NCBI GenBank assembly: GCA_023267315.1
Contig: JAHFNN010000018.1
Coordinates: forward strand, 1-12,781
Length of the DNA stretch: 12,781 bases
Direction of reading: 5' to 3'
Source of the DNA: Candidatus Nomurabacteria bacterium
GTDB lineage: Bacteria > Patescibacteriota > Minisyncoccia > Phycocordibacterales > UBA9973
The position numbers and the translations under genes are program-made. Positions 5,687-11,879 of this stretch are shown in pieces (the first letter of the stretch is position 1; the number at the start of each line of letters is the position of its first letter). The notes under the pieces were generated by a model that ran no database searches, was not told the DNA's origin, and saw only the letters and a list, made by a program, of their open reading frames with translations.

Positions 5687-6040
5687 TTATGATTGCGATT
5701 CTAGATTCGCAGCGGCTTCAGGAGTTGATACCGTTTTACTCATCAAGAACAATCGAACAATCGCAAGTCCAATCATCCAATACACAAACATAGCAAGAAT
5801 GGTTGTCCATTCGAAGATACTTCCTTGTACCGTCGTCTTAGGAAATACTGCAATAAATGGATACACAAACGGGTACGTGACACTGTAGATGAAATTTGTG
5901 AATCCCGCTCCCGCATTTGCTCCGGTCAACTTTAAGATAAAACGAAAAGCAAATAATATTTCAATAAGCGAGAGCACATACCACACGATTTGGACACCTT
6001 TAAACAATGGTTTTGTTGTTGGAGAATTATATGAGTCCAT
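5687..6040 (-). CDS. YggT-family membrane protein
   Basis: The 117-residue protein has two hydrophobic segments (about 15-38 and 77-99). The order of motifs fits the YggT family: VWYVLSLIEILFAFRFILKLTGAN, then YSVTYPFVYPF (in place of the usual T-D-P-x-x-x-P-F), then a second helix ending RLFL. Family members are small inner-membrane proteins linked to osmotic or envelope stress and division-site organisation in other bacteria, with no defined enzyme activity. The length is close to a one-repeat YggT (about 90-100) plus tails. It is the middle gene of a minus-strand set (PAS protein, YggT, 42-residue protein, PG-binding protein) with untranslated gaps of about 50-200 bases. Confidence 0.82.
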   Translation of the reverse strand: MDSYNSPTTKPLFKGVQIVWYVLSLIEILFAFRFILKLTGANAGAGFTNFIYSVTYPFVYPFIAVFPKTTVQGSIFEWTTILAMFVYWMIGLAIVRLFLMSKTVSTPEAAANLESQS

Positions 6041-6144
6041 AGATAGTTTTTTATTTTTTTAATTAATTTATAGAGTCGACCCTGCAAAAAATGTACTATT
6101 CCTTTTCTCCTGCCGTAACAGAAATATATACATTACAAATAGTA

Positions 6145-6723
6145 TTATTTCTTTTTTAGAACATTTATTTCTTTCTCAAGTTTTAAAATATGATTTTCTA
6201 ATTTTAAAGTCCGTTCGTTTATTTTTGTCTGATATTGATTGGTGTGAAATGCAAGCGTCTTAGCGACATCCATCATGTCAGTCACATCTTCCATTGCCAA
6301 AAGAATAATCGGCGGAAAGAGTTTTGAAGCAGTCTCCTCTCGTGTATGAATCTGACGGGCATTTAAAATCATTATTTTTTCTCCAATATGCGGAAATTTA
6401 TGTGATACTTCAAACCCTTTAAAGAAAGTGTTCTGTGGCAAAATATCTTCAAGGAGTTTCCTAAGTTCAGGAATATTCCACTGACCATTCCCTAAGTCAT
6501 AAATATTCTTTTTCTCTGTATCTTTTGCTTCTACTTGAAACATTCTGTAGAAAGATTCGTTGGCGGCCATAACACACAAATTTTTATCTAAAATCAGCAC
6601 TGGTTCATGGACGACATCCACCACTGTTTTGATATACGTCCAGCTTTCTTCCCATAAACGTTCGAGAATATCATTACCAATTCCACTAACACTCTCTGAT
6701 ACTTCTTTTTTTATTATTTTCAT
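6145..6723 (-). CDS. Stand-alone PAS-domain protein with C-terminal coiled coil
   Basis: The 192-residue soluble protein has a PAS domain at about 30-150, with VVDVVHEPVLILDKNLCVMAAN, then NIYDLGNGQWNIPELRKLLEDILP, then EKIMILNARQ and ILLAMEDVTD. This arrangement is that of the PAS domains found in CheR/CheB-like and hybrid histidine-kinase proteins. Residues 165-192 form a Lys/Glu/Leu-rich coiled coil. There is no kinase, GGDEF or methyltransferase domain, so it may be a sensor or dimerising partner acting through protein contacts. It is divergent from the ECF sigma gene at 6969, and a joint function is inferred. Just upstream of the ATG are two palindromes (6726-6739 and 6761-6777) and an ATTACA half-site at 6753. 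Confidence 0.85.
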   Translation of the reverse strand: MKIIKKEVSESVSGIGNDILERLWEESWTYIKTVVDVVHEPVLILDKNLCVMAANESFYRMFQVEAKDTEKKNIYDLGNGQWNIPELRKLLEDILPQNTFFKGFEVSHKFPHIGEKIMILNARQIHTREETASKLFPPIILLAMEDVTDMMDVAKTLAFHTNQYQTKINERTLKLENHILKLEKEINVLKKK

Positions 6724-6725
6724 AT

Positions 6726-6777
6726 TATCGGTGCCGATACTATGTATTACTTATTACAGCTATCTATTAGTTAGATA
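6726..6777. promoter_or_regulatory. Two operator-like palindromes before the PAS gene
   Basis: TATCGG-TG-CCGATA (6726-6739) ends 3 bases before the PAS start codon. TATCTA-TTAGT-TAGATA (6761-6777) lies upstream, with TATTACAG at 6752-6759 between them. They could be repressor sites or an RNA hairpin covering the start region. No promoter hexamers stand out. Confidence 0.4.
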
Positions 6778-6838
6778 ACATGTTATGCTTCGTGTCTAGC
6801 TTTCTCCTCTCAAAAAAACAAGCCCAGCAGATACTCCC

Positions 6839-6869
6839 TGTAATGCACTCTTCGTAAAACTGCATTACA
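6839..6869. promoter_or_regulatory. TGTAATGCA inverted repeat
   Basis: TGTAATGCA (6839-6847) and TGCATTACA (6861-6869) are perfect 9-base inverted copies, 13 bases apart, in the divergent region between the PAS and sigma genes. They belong to the TGTAAT element family seen through this cluster. Confidence 0.55.
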
Positions 6870-6909
6870 ACTTACAAATTAATCATATTCGTAAAGGATA
6901 TTTTATTAT

Positions 6910-6940
6910 CATTACAAATGCTCGTGTCGCATCTGTAATG
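6910..6940. promoter_or_regulatory. CATTACA/TGTAATG inverted repeat before the sigma gene
   Basis: CATTACA (6910-6916) and TGTAATG (6934-6940) form 7 pairs. After one mismatch, ATGC and GCAT continue the stem around loop TCGTGTC. The element ends 28 bases before the preferred sigma start codon, so it may be an operator or a leader hairpin. Confidence 0.5.
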
Positions 6941-6968
6941 AATCGTGCCTACGCACGACATCTATCAT

Positions 6969-7481
6969 ATGAATCCCAAGAAGGAGACTTCGCAACAAAA
7001 GACGTTGAATGATGCGTATTTTGACTATCAAAAAGGACTCAATTCGTACGCATTTTTTAAAATAAATAATCATGTAATCAGTGACGAAATCGTGCAGGAT
7101 ACATTCATGAAGACCTGGAAATATATGGTCAGTGGAGGAAAAGTGCTCCTGATGAAAGCATTTTTATACAATATCTTAAATAATCTAATTGTGGATCAAT
7201 ATAGAAAAACACGCACCACATCTCTTGATGCCATGATTGAAAATGGATTTGAAAAGAGTGGGAGCGATCCACAAAAACTTATGGATCATTTAGACGGAAA
7301 AGCTGCAATGCTTCTCATCGCGAGACTCCCTCTTTCATATCAAAAAATAATGCGTATGAAATATGTACAAGACCTCACGTTGAGTGAAATGTCTCTACTG
7401 ACTGGAAAATCGAACAACCATCTTGCTGTCTTAATACATCGAGGATTACAGAAATTAAAACAACTCTACAGTGCTACTTAA
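6969..7481 (+). CDS. ECF-type RNA polymerase sigma factor (sigma70 family)
   Basis: The product has 170 residues from ATG 6969; a GTG at 6945 would add eight. Region 2 is seen as YFDYQKGLNSYAFFKI, the conserved D-E-I-V-Q-D-T-F-M-K-T-W block (2.2) and the AFLYNILNNLIVDQYRK helix (2.3/2.4). A short linker leads to region 4, LPLSYQKIMRMKYVQDLTLSEMS followed by the recognition helix and HRGLQKLKQLY. Regions 1 and 3 are absent, which defines the ECF group; these redirect RNA polymerase to stress or envelope promoters. No anti-sigma gene is adjacent, so control may come through the divergent PAS protein or through the palindromes upstream. The ATG is preferred because every other gene here starts with ATG. 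Neither start has a Shine-Dalgarno. Confidence 0.85.
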   Translation: MNPKKETSQQKTLNDAYFDYQKGLNSYAFFKINNHVISDEIVQDTFMKTWKYMVSGGKVLLMKAFLYNILNNLIVDQYRKTRTTSLDAMIENGFEKSGSDPQKLMDHLDGKAAMLLIARLPLSYQKIMRMKYVQDLTLSEMSLLTGKSNNHLAVLIHRGLQKLKQLYSAT

Positions 7482-7521
7482 AAAGGTCGGTGCATTTATT
7501 ACTAAAAAAATGAATTAACAT

Positions 7522-7653
7522 ATGCTCTGGACAATAATCGCAATCTTAGTAATTCTTTGGCTCCTTGGATTCAGTTTTAATGTGGGAGGCAATCTCATCC
7601 ACACACTGATTGTTATCGCGTTAATACTTTTGATTGTAAAATTGATTTTTTAA
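7522..7653 (+). CDS. Lmo0937-like small membrane protein, 43 residues
   Basis: From ATG 7522 the frame encodes a 43-residue protein starting MLWTIIAILVILWLLGFSF, then NVGGNLIHTLIVIALILLIVKLIF. It consists of two hydrophobic helices joined by the V-G-G-N-L-I-H turn. This is the pattern of the Lmo0937 family (DUF5670) of tiny membrane proteins, often found near stress genes; their biochemical role is unknown. It begins 40 bases after the sigma factor stop on the same strand and ends 4 bases before a strong terminator, so the two are probably one transcript. An ATG-AAT-TAA mini-frame at 7510-7518 lies just upstream. Confidence 0.85.
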   Translation: MLWTIIAILVILWLLGFSFNVGGNLIHTLIVIALILLIVKLIF

Positions 7654-7657
7654 CACC

Positions 7658-7697
7658 AAATATAAAAAGCACCTCGTTTGAGGTGCTTTTTATATTT
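7658..7697. terminator. Bidirectional intrinsic terminator
   Basis: 7658-7675 and 7680-7697 are perfect 18-base inverted copies around loop GTTT. The GC core (GCACCTC/GAGGTGC) is flanked by A-runs and T-runs, giving a T-tract on both strands. It sits between the convergent Lmo0937-like gene (plus) and the RRM protein gene (minus) and serves both. Confidence 0.93.
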
Positions 7698-7710
7698 GAG
7701 TACTAAAAAA

Positions 7711-8043
7711 TTAGTATTCTCGGCGTGCGCGGAATCCACCGTTTGAGCCGCCAGATCGGGAACCCCCGAAACCGCCAGAACGTGGTGGGCGAGCTTCCAT
7801 TGGACGAGCTTCATTCACTTTGAGTGAGCGGCCCTGGAAGTCCTTTCCGTCAAACATTGAGATAGCGTTTTGTGCTTCGTCATCGTTTGACATCTCAACG
7901 AATCCAAAACCTTTGGAACGTCCAGACATCTTATCCATAATAATGGATGCTGAATCAACGGTACCCGCTTGCGCGAAGTAGTCGCGGAGTTCATCTTCCG
8001 TGGTGGCATATGGGAATCCACCAACATATAATTTCTTTGCCAT
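7711..8043 (-). CDS. RRM-domain RNA-binding protein (Rbp-like)
   Basis: The 110-residue protein has a single RNA recognition motif at about 3-80: RNP2 LYVGGF (5-10), a D-E-L-R-D-Y-F helix and RNP1 KGFGFVEM (44-51), with the aromatic residues needed for base stacking. The C-terminus (88-110) is Gly/Arg/Ser-rich (SGGFGGSRSGGSNGGFRARR), like the tails of cyanobacterial Rbp and eukaryotic glycine-rich proteins. Such proteins bind single-stranded RNA and often act as cold-responsive RNA chaperones. AGGGAAG lies about 8 bases before the ATG. The roughly 170-base leader with a terminator-like hairpin suggests post-transcriptional or attenuation control. Confidence 0.93.
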   Translation of the reverse strand: MAKKLYVGGFPYATTEDELRDYFAQAGTVDSASIIMDKMSGRSKGFGFVEMSNDDEAQNAISMFDGKDFQGRSLKVNEARPMEARPPRSGGFGGSRSGGSNGGFRARREY

Positions 8044-8075
8044 ACATTACTTCCCTATTCACTTTAATTTTAAAA

Positions 8076-8096
8076 ATAACCGCAACGCGGTTTCTT
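8076..8096 (-). promoter_or_regulatory. Terminator-like hairpin in the RRM gene leader
   Basis: On the minus strand AACCGC-GTT-GCGGTT is a 6-bp hairpin followed by ATTTTTAA, about 35 bases before the start codon. It has the form of a short intrinsic terminator but lies between the promoter at 8221-8248 and the gene, so it is a candidate attenuator. A second hairpin (GCGTTT/AAACGC, 8169-8186) lies upstream in the same leader. Confidence 0.5.
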
Positions 8097-8220
8097 CTTG
8101 CAAAAAAGCGAGAGAGAATAATTAGCTTAATAATACTGTAGAACCTTGCTTACGATACGATGACAACTGCGTTTGATAGGAAACGCGAGGTGACGCACAA
8201 AGCTACGAAACTACATCAGT

Positions 8221-8248
8221 AGTATACCATACAGAGCCAAAAAGACAA
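8221..8248 (-). promoter_or_regulatory. Promoter of the RRM-protein gene
   Basis: On the minus strand TTGTCT (8248-8243), a 16-base spacer and TATACT (8226-8221), preceded by TGG, make a good extended -10 promoter. It starts 15 bases after the prfA stop. The predicted RNA start is near 8214, leaving an untranslated leader of about 170 bases. Confidence 0.65.
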
Positions 8249-8263
8249 GGAGACGAAATACCC

Positions 8264-9235
8264 TTATTCCTCATCACTATCACCCATTTTACCTTCAGCG
8301 AGGGCTGCGATCATTTTATCAATCCCCCCTTTCATAATTCCCGGGATGTTGGACCACGACTGCTTGATACGATGATCAGTAACACGATCTTGTGGAAAAT
8401 TATATGTGCGAATCTTTTCACTCCGATCAGCAGTACCAATCTGCGCCTTGCGATCTCCAGAATATTTTTTCGCCTCTTCTTCTTCCTCCTTCATTTGAAG
8501 TTTGGCGGTAAGAATTGCCATGGCATTCTCGCGGTTTGCAAGCTGACTGCGTTCACTTGTTGAACGCACGTCAATACCAGTCGGCTTGTGAATAAGTCTT
8601 ACAGCTGTCTCAACTTTGTTTACATTTTGTCCGCCGGCACCGCCAGAACGGGAGTATTCCATCTCAAGATCAGCTGGATTGATAACAAAATTCACTTTCT
8701 TACGCAATGGTAATATCGCAACCGATGCAGTAGATGTATGAATGCGGCCATTTTTTTCAGTACCAGGAATACGCTGCACACGATGCACCCCTGTTTCATA
8801 TCGCAACATTTTATATACATCTTTTCCTTTAAATTCAAACGACGCCTCCTTATACCCACCAACTTCATTTTTTGATTCGTAATTTGTTTTGTATGTCCAC
8901 CCTCGTGCATCAGCAAAACGTTTATACATTTCAGCAAGCTCCCACGCAAAGAGTGACGCCTCGTCACCACCTGCGCCCGCTCGTACTTCAAGTACAATTT
9001 CATTAGGAAATTCTTCTTCCTCTTTTTCGCTCTTCAATATTTCCGTAATTTGTCGTAGAACACCATCCTTTTGCTCTTTAATAATTTCAAGTTCTTCTGC
9101 AGCAAGATCGCCCATTGAAGGATCATTCTTCAACATTTCGGTAATCCCTTCTTCTTCTTTGAGTAGGCGTTCATACTCACCAGCAAAATATGATGTTTTA
9201 TGATTCTTCTTAAGTTCTTTTATATCGAAATCCAT
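8264..9235 (-). CDS. prfA: Peptide chain release factor 1
   Basis: RF1 reads UAA and UAG and triggers peptidyl-tRNA hydrolysis. The catalytic loop is SGGAGGQNVN, with GGQ at 201-203. The codon-reading tripeptide is PGT at 157-159 (VQRIPGTEKNGRIHTS); this P-x-T form marks RF1, whereas RF2 has SPF. At 323 residues it is about 35 shorter than E. coli RF1, the loss lying in the N-terminal helical domain; the GGQ and decoding domains are complete. The start ATG has no Shine-Dalgarno and lies only about 12 bases from a TATACT box, so its mRNA may be nearly leaderless. In this window all stops but one are TAA, which RF1 alone could handle. Confidence 0.96.
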   Translation of the reverse strand: MDFDIKELKKNHKTSYFAGEYERLLKEEEGITEMLKNDPSMGDLAAEELEIIKEQKDGVLRQITEILKSEKEEEEFPNEIVLEVRAGAGGDEASLFAWELAEMYKRFADARGWTYKTNYESKNEVGGYKEASFEFKGKDVYKMLRYETGVHRVQRIPGTEKNGRIHTSTASVAILPLRKKVNFVINPADLEMEYSRSGGAGGQNVNKVETAVRLIHKPTGIDVRSTSERSQLANRENAMAILTAKLQMKEEEEEAKKYSGDRKAQIGTADRSEKIRTYNFPQDRVTDHRIKQSWSNIPGIMKGGIDKMIAALAEGKMGDSDEE

Positions 9236-9246
9236 ATAATATTATT

Positions 9247-9252
9247 AGTATA
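9247..9252 (-). promoter_or_regulatory. Extended -10 box before prfA
   Basis: TATACT (9252-9247, minus) preceded by TGG directly follows the rpmE terminator. No good -35 is visible. The predicted RNA start near 9240 would leave about five bases before the prfA ATG. Confidence 0.45.
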
Positions 9253-9259
9253 CCATCCA

Positions 9260-9300
9260 AAAAAGTAAAAAACCGCCTTGAAAGCGATTTTTTACTTTTT
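9260..9300 (-). terminator. Intrinsic terminator after rpmE
   Basis: 17-base arms (9260-9276 and 9284-9300) pair around a 7-base loop, with CGC/GCG at the core, one G-U pair on the minus strand and A/T runs outside. T-runs on the minus strand fit termination of rpmE. It ends before the prfA promoter. Confidence 0.82.
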
Positions 9301-9306
9301 AAATAG

Positions 9307-9528
9307 TTATTTACTTGCTTTAGCTTTAGATGCAGCTGCGCGCTTCTTGAAGCGATCAACACGTCCTGCTGTATCCAGGATTTTTTCATTTCCAGTGTAG
9401 AAAGGATGGCACTGACTGCAGATTTCCACTTCAAGAATTTCTCTTGTTCCAGGAATTTGAAACTGCGCTCCACATGCACATTGGATTTTAGCATCTGTAT
9501 AGAATTTTGGGTGAATATCGGTTTTCAT
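9307..9528 (-). CDS. rpmE: 50S ribosomal protein L31, zinc-binding type
   Basis: The 73-residue protein matches bacterial L31, beginning MKTDIHPKFY with two Cys in CACG (17 and 19) and two in CSQCHPFYTG (37 and 40). The four cysteines mark the zinc-containing (C+) form, usually expressed when zinc is adequate. The final residues are Lys/Ala-rich (RFKKRAAASKAKASK), as in many L31 tails. L31 bridges the large subunit central protuberance and the small subunit head. It is a single-gene unit with its own terminator and two possible promoters; rpmE beside prfA is a common bacterial order. No Shine-Dalgarno is evident. Confidence 0.96.
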   Translation of the reverse strand: MKTDIHPKFYTDAKIQCACGAQFQIPGTREILEVEICSQCHPFYTGNEKILDTAGRVDRFKKRAAASKAKASK

Positions 9529-9574
9529 ATATATAATTTGCGAGCAACCCTGCAGTAGAAACTAATACCCTGTT

Positions 9575-9604
9575 ATAATATCTGATTCTGCCCTTATGTG
9601 GCAA
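9575..9604 (-). promoter_or_regulatory. Possible proximal promoter of rpmE
   Basis: On the minus strand TTGCCA (9604-9599), an 18-base spacer and TATTAT (9580-9575) match the sigma70 consensus 5/6 at each hexamer. The RNA start would be near 9568, 40 bases before the gene. Confidence 0.5.
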
Positions 9605-9636
9605 GGATATTCTGCAATCACTCGTCTGTGGTGGCA

Positions 9637-9665
9637 ATTATCGCATACTTTTTTAAAAAAATCAA
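9637..9665 (-). promoter_or_regulatory. Possible distal promoter of rpmE
   Basis: On the minus strand TTGATT (9665-9660), a 17-base spacer and GATAAT (9642-9637), with TGC before it, fit an extended -10 promoter just after the transglycosylase gene. Confidence 0.5.
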
Positions 9666-9675
9666 ATACAGACTT

Positions 9676-11058
9676 TTAGAGTCCCTGGAGGAGATCGATC
9701 TGATTCGTTTGGATATCTTTTGCTCGAGCCATAACCTGATCTCCATAGAGAGCCGCTTGTCTCAATTTACTGCAACTACTTCCAGAGAAGTATTTACATG
9801 CAGCAGTGCGTTCAGACGTGTAACTTGAACCATCAGCACCAAGATCTGTAAGGTACAATCCTGCTGCCATAAATGCATCCTGAGGATTCCATGGATCAGC
9901 TGAGGCTTTACCAAGGGCTGTAGATACACGATCTTTGAACATTTGCCATGTTGATGGGATAAACTGCGCAGGGCCCATCGCACCTCCCCATCCAATCGAC
10001 ATCGGACATGAGACCAATGTCTTAAACGGATCACGCCCTACATCACTTGTAATTTGTAGGAAAGGATCGATATCGCGTCCAGGCTTCATAACTTTTGCGA
10101 TAACAGTCCCACTCTTCACTCCTACTCCCGCACCCGTGACTGTATCCGTGAGATAACATGACCCAACATTCAATCCTAAATTTGATTCTTGAGTAAGCAC
10201 CGAAAGTAGGAATGCAGGATCAAGTCCAGTTTTCTGCTTCACGACAAGTGCGTATTGATATGCATCTCCAAATTGAATTCCATCTGAACCTCCCGCAAGC
10301 TGGAAGAGCGCTGCGCGAATTTTTCCTGCCTGTGCTTGACGATCAGCAAGTACTGCCTTATATGCTTTTTCTTTGTCTTTACTGATGGAAAGAAGAGATT
10401 GTTTTTCTTTTTGAGATTGTAGTACTTGCGCCTGCGCTGCTTCTATTTGCTTACGTGCATCAATTGCTTTATTTTGAGCATCTTCAAGACTCTGTTTTTG
10501 CACTTCAGTCTGACTCTTAACTCCTTTTACTTTATCTACCGAAGTTTTGATTGATGTTTTTATGGAAGAAAAGGCGTCAATATCGCTATAGAATTCAGAA
10601 AGACTATCAGTACTCAAAACGACATTTACAAATGCAGCATCATCTAATTGATTTGTTTTTCTAAGAAGTTGGGCAAGAGATTGCTGTTCACGATCAAGCT
10701 TTGTGGAAAGATCCTCGATAGCTTGAGCTTTCTGATCAATCTGTTGAGATAACTTTGTGATAACTAAATTTTTAGCTTTAATGTCGAGCTTAGCTGCAGT
10801 AATCTTTGTAGTTAGTATTGCGATATCATTTTTAAGTGATGAGGATTGTCCTTGCTGACTTGCAAGAAGTTGCTGTTTATCAGCAATTTCCTTTTCAAGT
10901 TCAGCGAGTTGTGCTTCAAGAACACTGCGTTCTTGTTGCGCATTTTGTAAATCGGTTCCCTGCGCAAAAACAGAAACTGGTGTGACCAATCTCCACGCAC
11001 AGAACAGTGTCAATATGAAAATACTTACCAAAAGAAAAAATCCAGCTTTTCGAGGCAT
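9676..11058 (-). CDS. Coiled-coil lytic murein transglycosylase (EnvC-like N-terminus, MltB/SLT-like C-terminus)
   Basis: The 460-residue envelope protein starts at the ATG of MPRKAGFFLL. It has a hydrophobic signal or anchor (about 6-32), a long Gln/Lys/Glu/Ala coiled coil (about 35-250) like the EnvC/PcsB murein-hydrolase activators, and then a lysozyme-fold domain (about 262-445). LSVLTQESNLG supplies the likely catalytic Glu (residue 291) and GGAMGPAQFIPSTW (358-371) is the SLT/MltB signature. It should cleave the glycan strand of peptidoglycan during division or remodelling, with the coiled coil positioning it. An upstream in-frame ATG (11067) overlaps the predicted -10 box, so it is unlikely as a start. 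The promoter sits within one arm of a 16-base inverted repeat. Confidence 0.88.
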   Translation of the reverse strand: MPRKAGFFLLVSIFILTLFCAWRLVTPVSVFAQGTDLQNAQQERSVLEAQLAELEKEIADKQQLLASQQGQSSSLKNDIAILTTKITAAKLDIKAKNLVITKLSQQIDQKAQAIEDLSTKLDREQQSLAQLLRKTNQLDDAAFVNVVLSTDSLSEFYSDIDAFSSIKTSIKTSVDKVKGVKSQTEVQKQSLEDAQNKAIDARKQIEAAQAQVLQSQKEKQSLLSISKDKEKAYKAVLADRQAQAGKIRAALFQLAGGSDGIQFGDAYQYALVVKQKTGLDPAFLLSVLTQESNLGLNVGSCYLTDTVTGAGVGVKSGTVIAKVMKPGRDIDPFLQITSDVGRDPFKTLVSCPMSIGWGGAMGPAQFIPSTWQMFKDRVSTALGKASADPWNPQDAFMAAGLYLTDLGADGSSYTSERTAACKYFSGSSCSKLRQAALYGDQVMARAKDIQTNQIDLLQGL

Positions 11059-11065
11059 ATACATC

Positions 11066-11094
11066 ATTATACCCCATGAGATAAATTCTCGTAA
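11066..11094 (-). promoter_or_regulatory. Promoter of the transglycosylase gene (leaderless type)
   Basis: On the minus strand TTACGA (11094-11089), 17 bases, then a consensus TATAAT (11071-11066). The expected RNA start is near 11059, one base before the ATG at 11058. The -10 overlaps an arm of the inverted repeat 11068-11083/11120-11135. Confidence 0.6.
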
Positions 11095-11135
11095 ATGAAA
11101 GTTATACTAAATATTTATATATCTCACGGGGTATA
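11068..11135. repeat. 16-base inverted repeat around the transglycosylase promoter
   Basis: TATACCCCATGAGATA (11068-11083) is repeated in inverse at 11120-11135 with one mismatch, 36 bases apart. One arm overlaps the -10 box and the spacer of the promoter. It could be an operator bound by a looping or dimeric repressor. Confidence 0.6.
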
Positions 11136-11180
11136 TCATAGTGACGAAATGAATCATCACCTCTTACATAGAACACAGGA

Positions 11181-11216
11181 ATAAAAATATCCCCGCTCTT
11201 GCGGGGATATTTTTAT
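11181..11216 (-). terminator. Intrinsic terminator after rplY
   Basis: Perfect 16-base arms (11181-11196 and 11201-11216) around loop TCTT, with core CCCCGC/GCGGGG and A/T flanks, give a T-run on the minus strand 12 bases after the rplY stop. Confidence 0.92.
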
Positions 11217-11227
11217 TTTTTAGATTA

Positions 11228-11872
11228 TTATTTTGTTTCAGCAGCTTCTGCTCCTTCTTCTTCTTTCTTACCTTTCTTTTCAACTTCAATAGCAGAGAGA
11301 TCAACTGGTGCTGCTGGCTCTTCAGACTCTTCTTTGAGCGCAGATACGAGTGCAACAACTTCAGTTTCTTTCGTAACAACAGTGAGTCCTTGTGGAACAG
11401 TAATGTCTGAAACAAGAATCTGATCTTCGAGTGTTGCGAGCTTTGAAATATCAACTTCAATCGAATGAGGCATGTTTTTTGGTAACGCCTTCACTTCAAG
11501 TTCATGAAGTACTTTAACCAAGGTTCCCATACCGCCTTTTACTGCAGGAGAAACGCCAGTGAATTCAATAGGAAGATTAACTTCAATTTCCTTGCTAGCA
11601 TCAACAACAAGAAAATCAACGTGAGTTGGTGTTCCTTTTACTGGATCAACTTGCACGTCATGAATAAGGGTCTCGAGCTTACCACTATCTGTTTCAAGCG
11701 TAATAGTAGAAGACTCACCAGCACCCTTCCATACCTTTTCGAATTCTTTCGTAGAAACAGCAACTGGAGTTGATTTCTGATTAAAACCATAAAAAACTGC
11801 AGGAATAATACCCTTCTTGCGAAGATCTCCAATATTGCCTTTTTCCCTCTTATTTGCCTTTAGCGTAAACAT
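11228..11872 (-). CDS. rplY: 50S ribosomal protein L25 (CTC/TL5 form)
   Basis: L25 binds 5S rRNA in the large subunit. The 214-residue product is the long CTC/TL5 form: the N-terminal L25 domain (about 4-91, with KANKREKGNIGDLRKKGIIPAVFYG and VDPVKGTPTHVDFL), a C-terminal beta domain (about 96-182, IEFTGVSPAVKGG and LEVKALPKNMPHSIEVDIS), and an acidic/basic tail (183-214). The start is the ATG at 11872. A TTG six codons upstream lies within the promoter -10 region and is rejected. A near-consensus promoter puts the RNA start one base before this ATG, so a leaderless mRNA is predicted. In other bacteria Ctc is a general stress protein as well as a ribosomal protein. Confidence 0.95.
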   Translation of the reverse strand: MFTLKANKREKGNIGDLRKKGIIPAVFYGFNQKSTPVAVSTKEFEKVWKGAGESSTITLETDSGKLETLIHDVQVDPVKGTPTHVDFLVVDASKEIEVNLPIEFTGVSPAVKGGMGTLVKVLHELEVKALPKNMPHSIEVDISKLATLEDQILVSDITVPQGLTVVTKETEVVALVSALKEESEEPAAPVDLSAIEVEKKGKKEEEGAEAAETK

Positions 11873-11879
11873 GGGTCCA

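Noticed and set aside
6945..6968. GTG start eight codons upstream for the sigma factor
   Set aside because: All other genes here use ATG, the added residues match no sigma feature and no ribosome-binding site is seen; it remains possible.
11059..11067. Upstream ATG start (MMYM...) for the transglycosylase
   Set aside because: It overlaps the consensus -10 box; the ATG at 11058 fits the expected RNA start and still gives a normal signal sequence.
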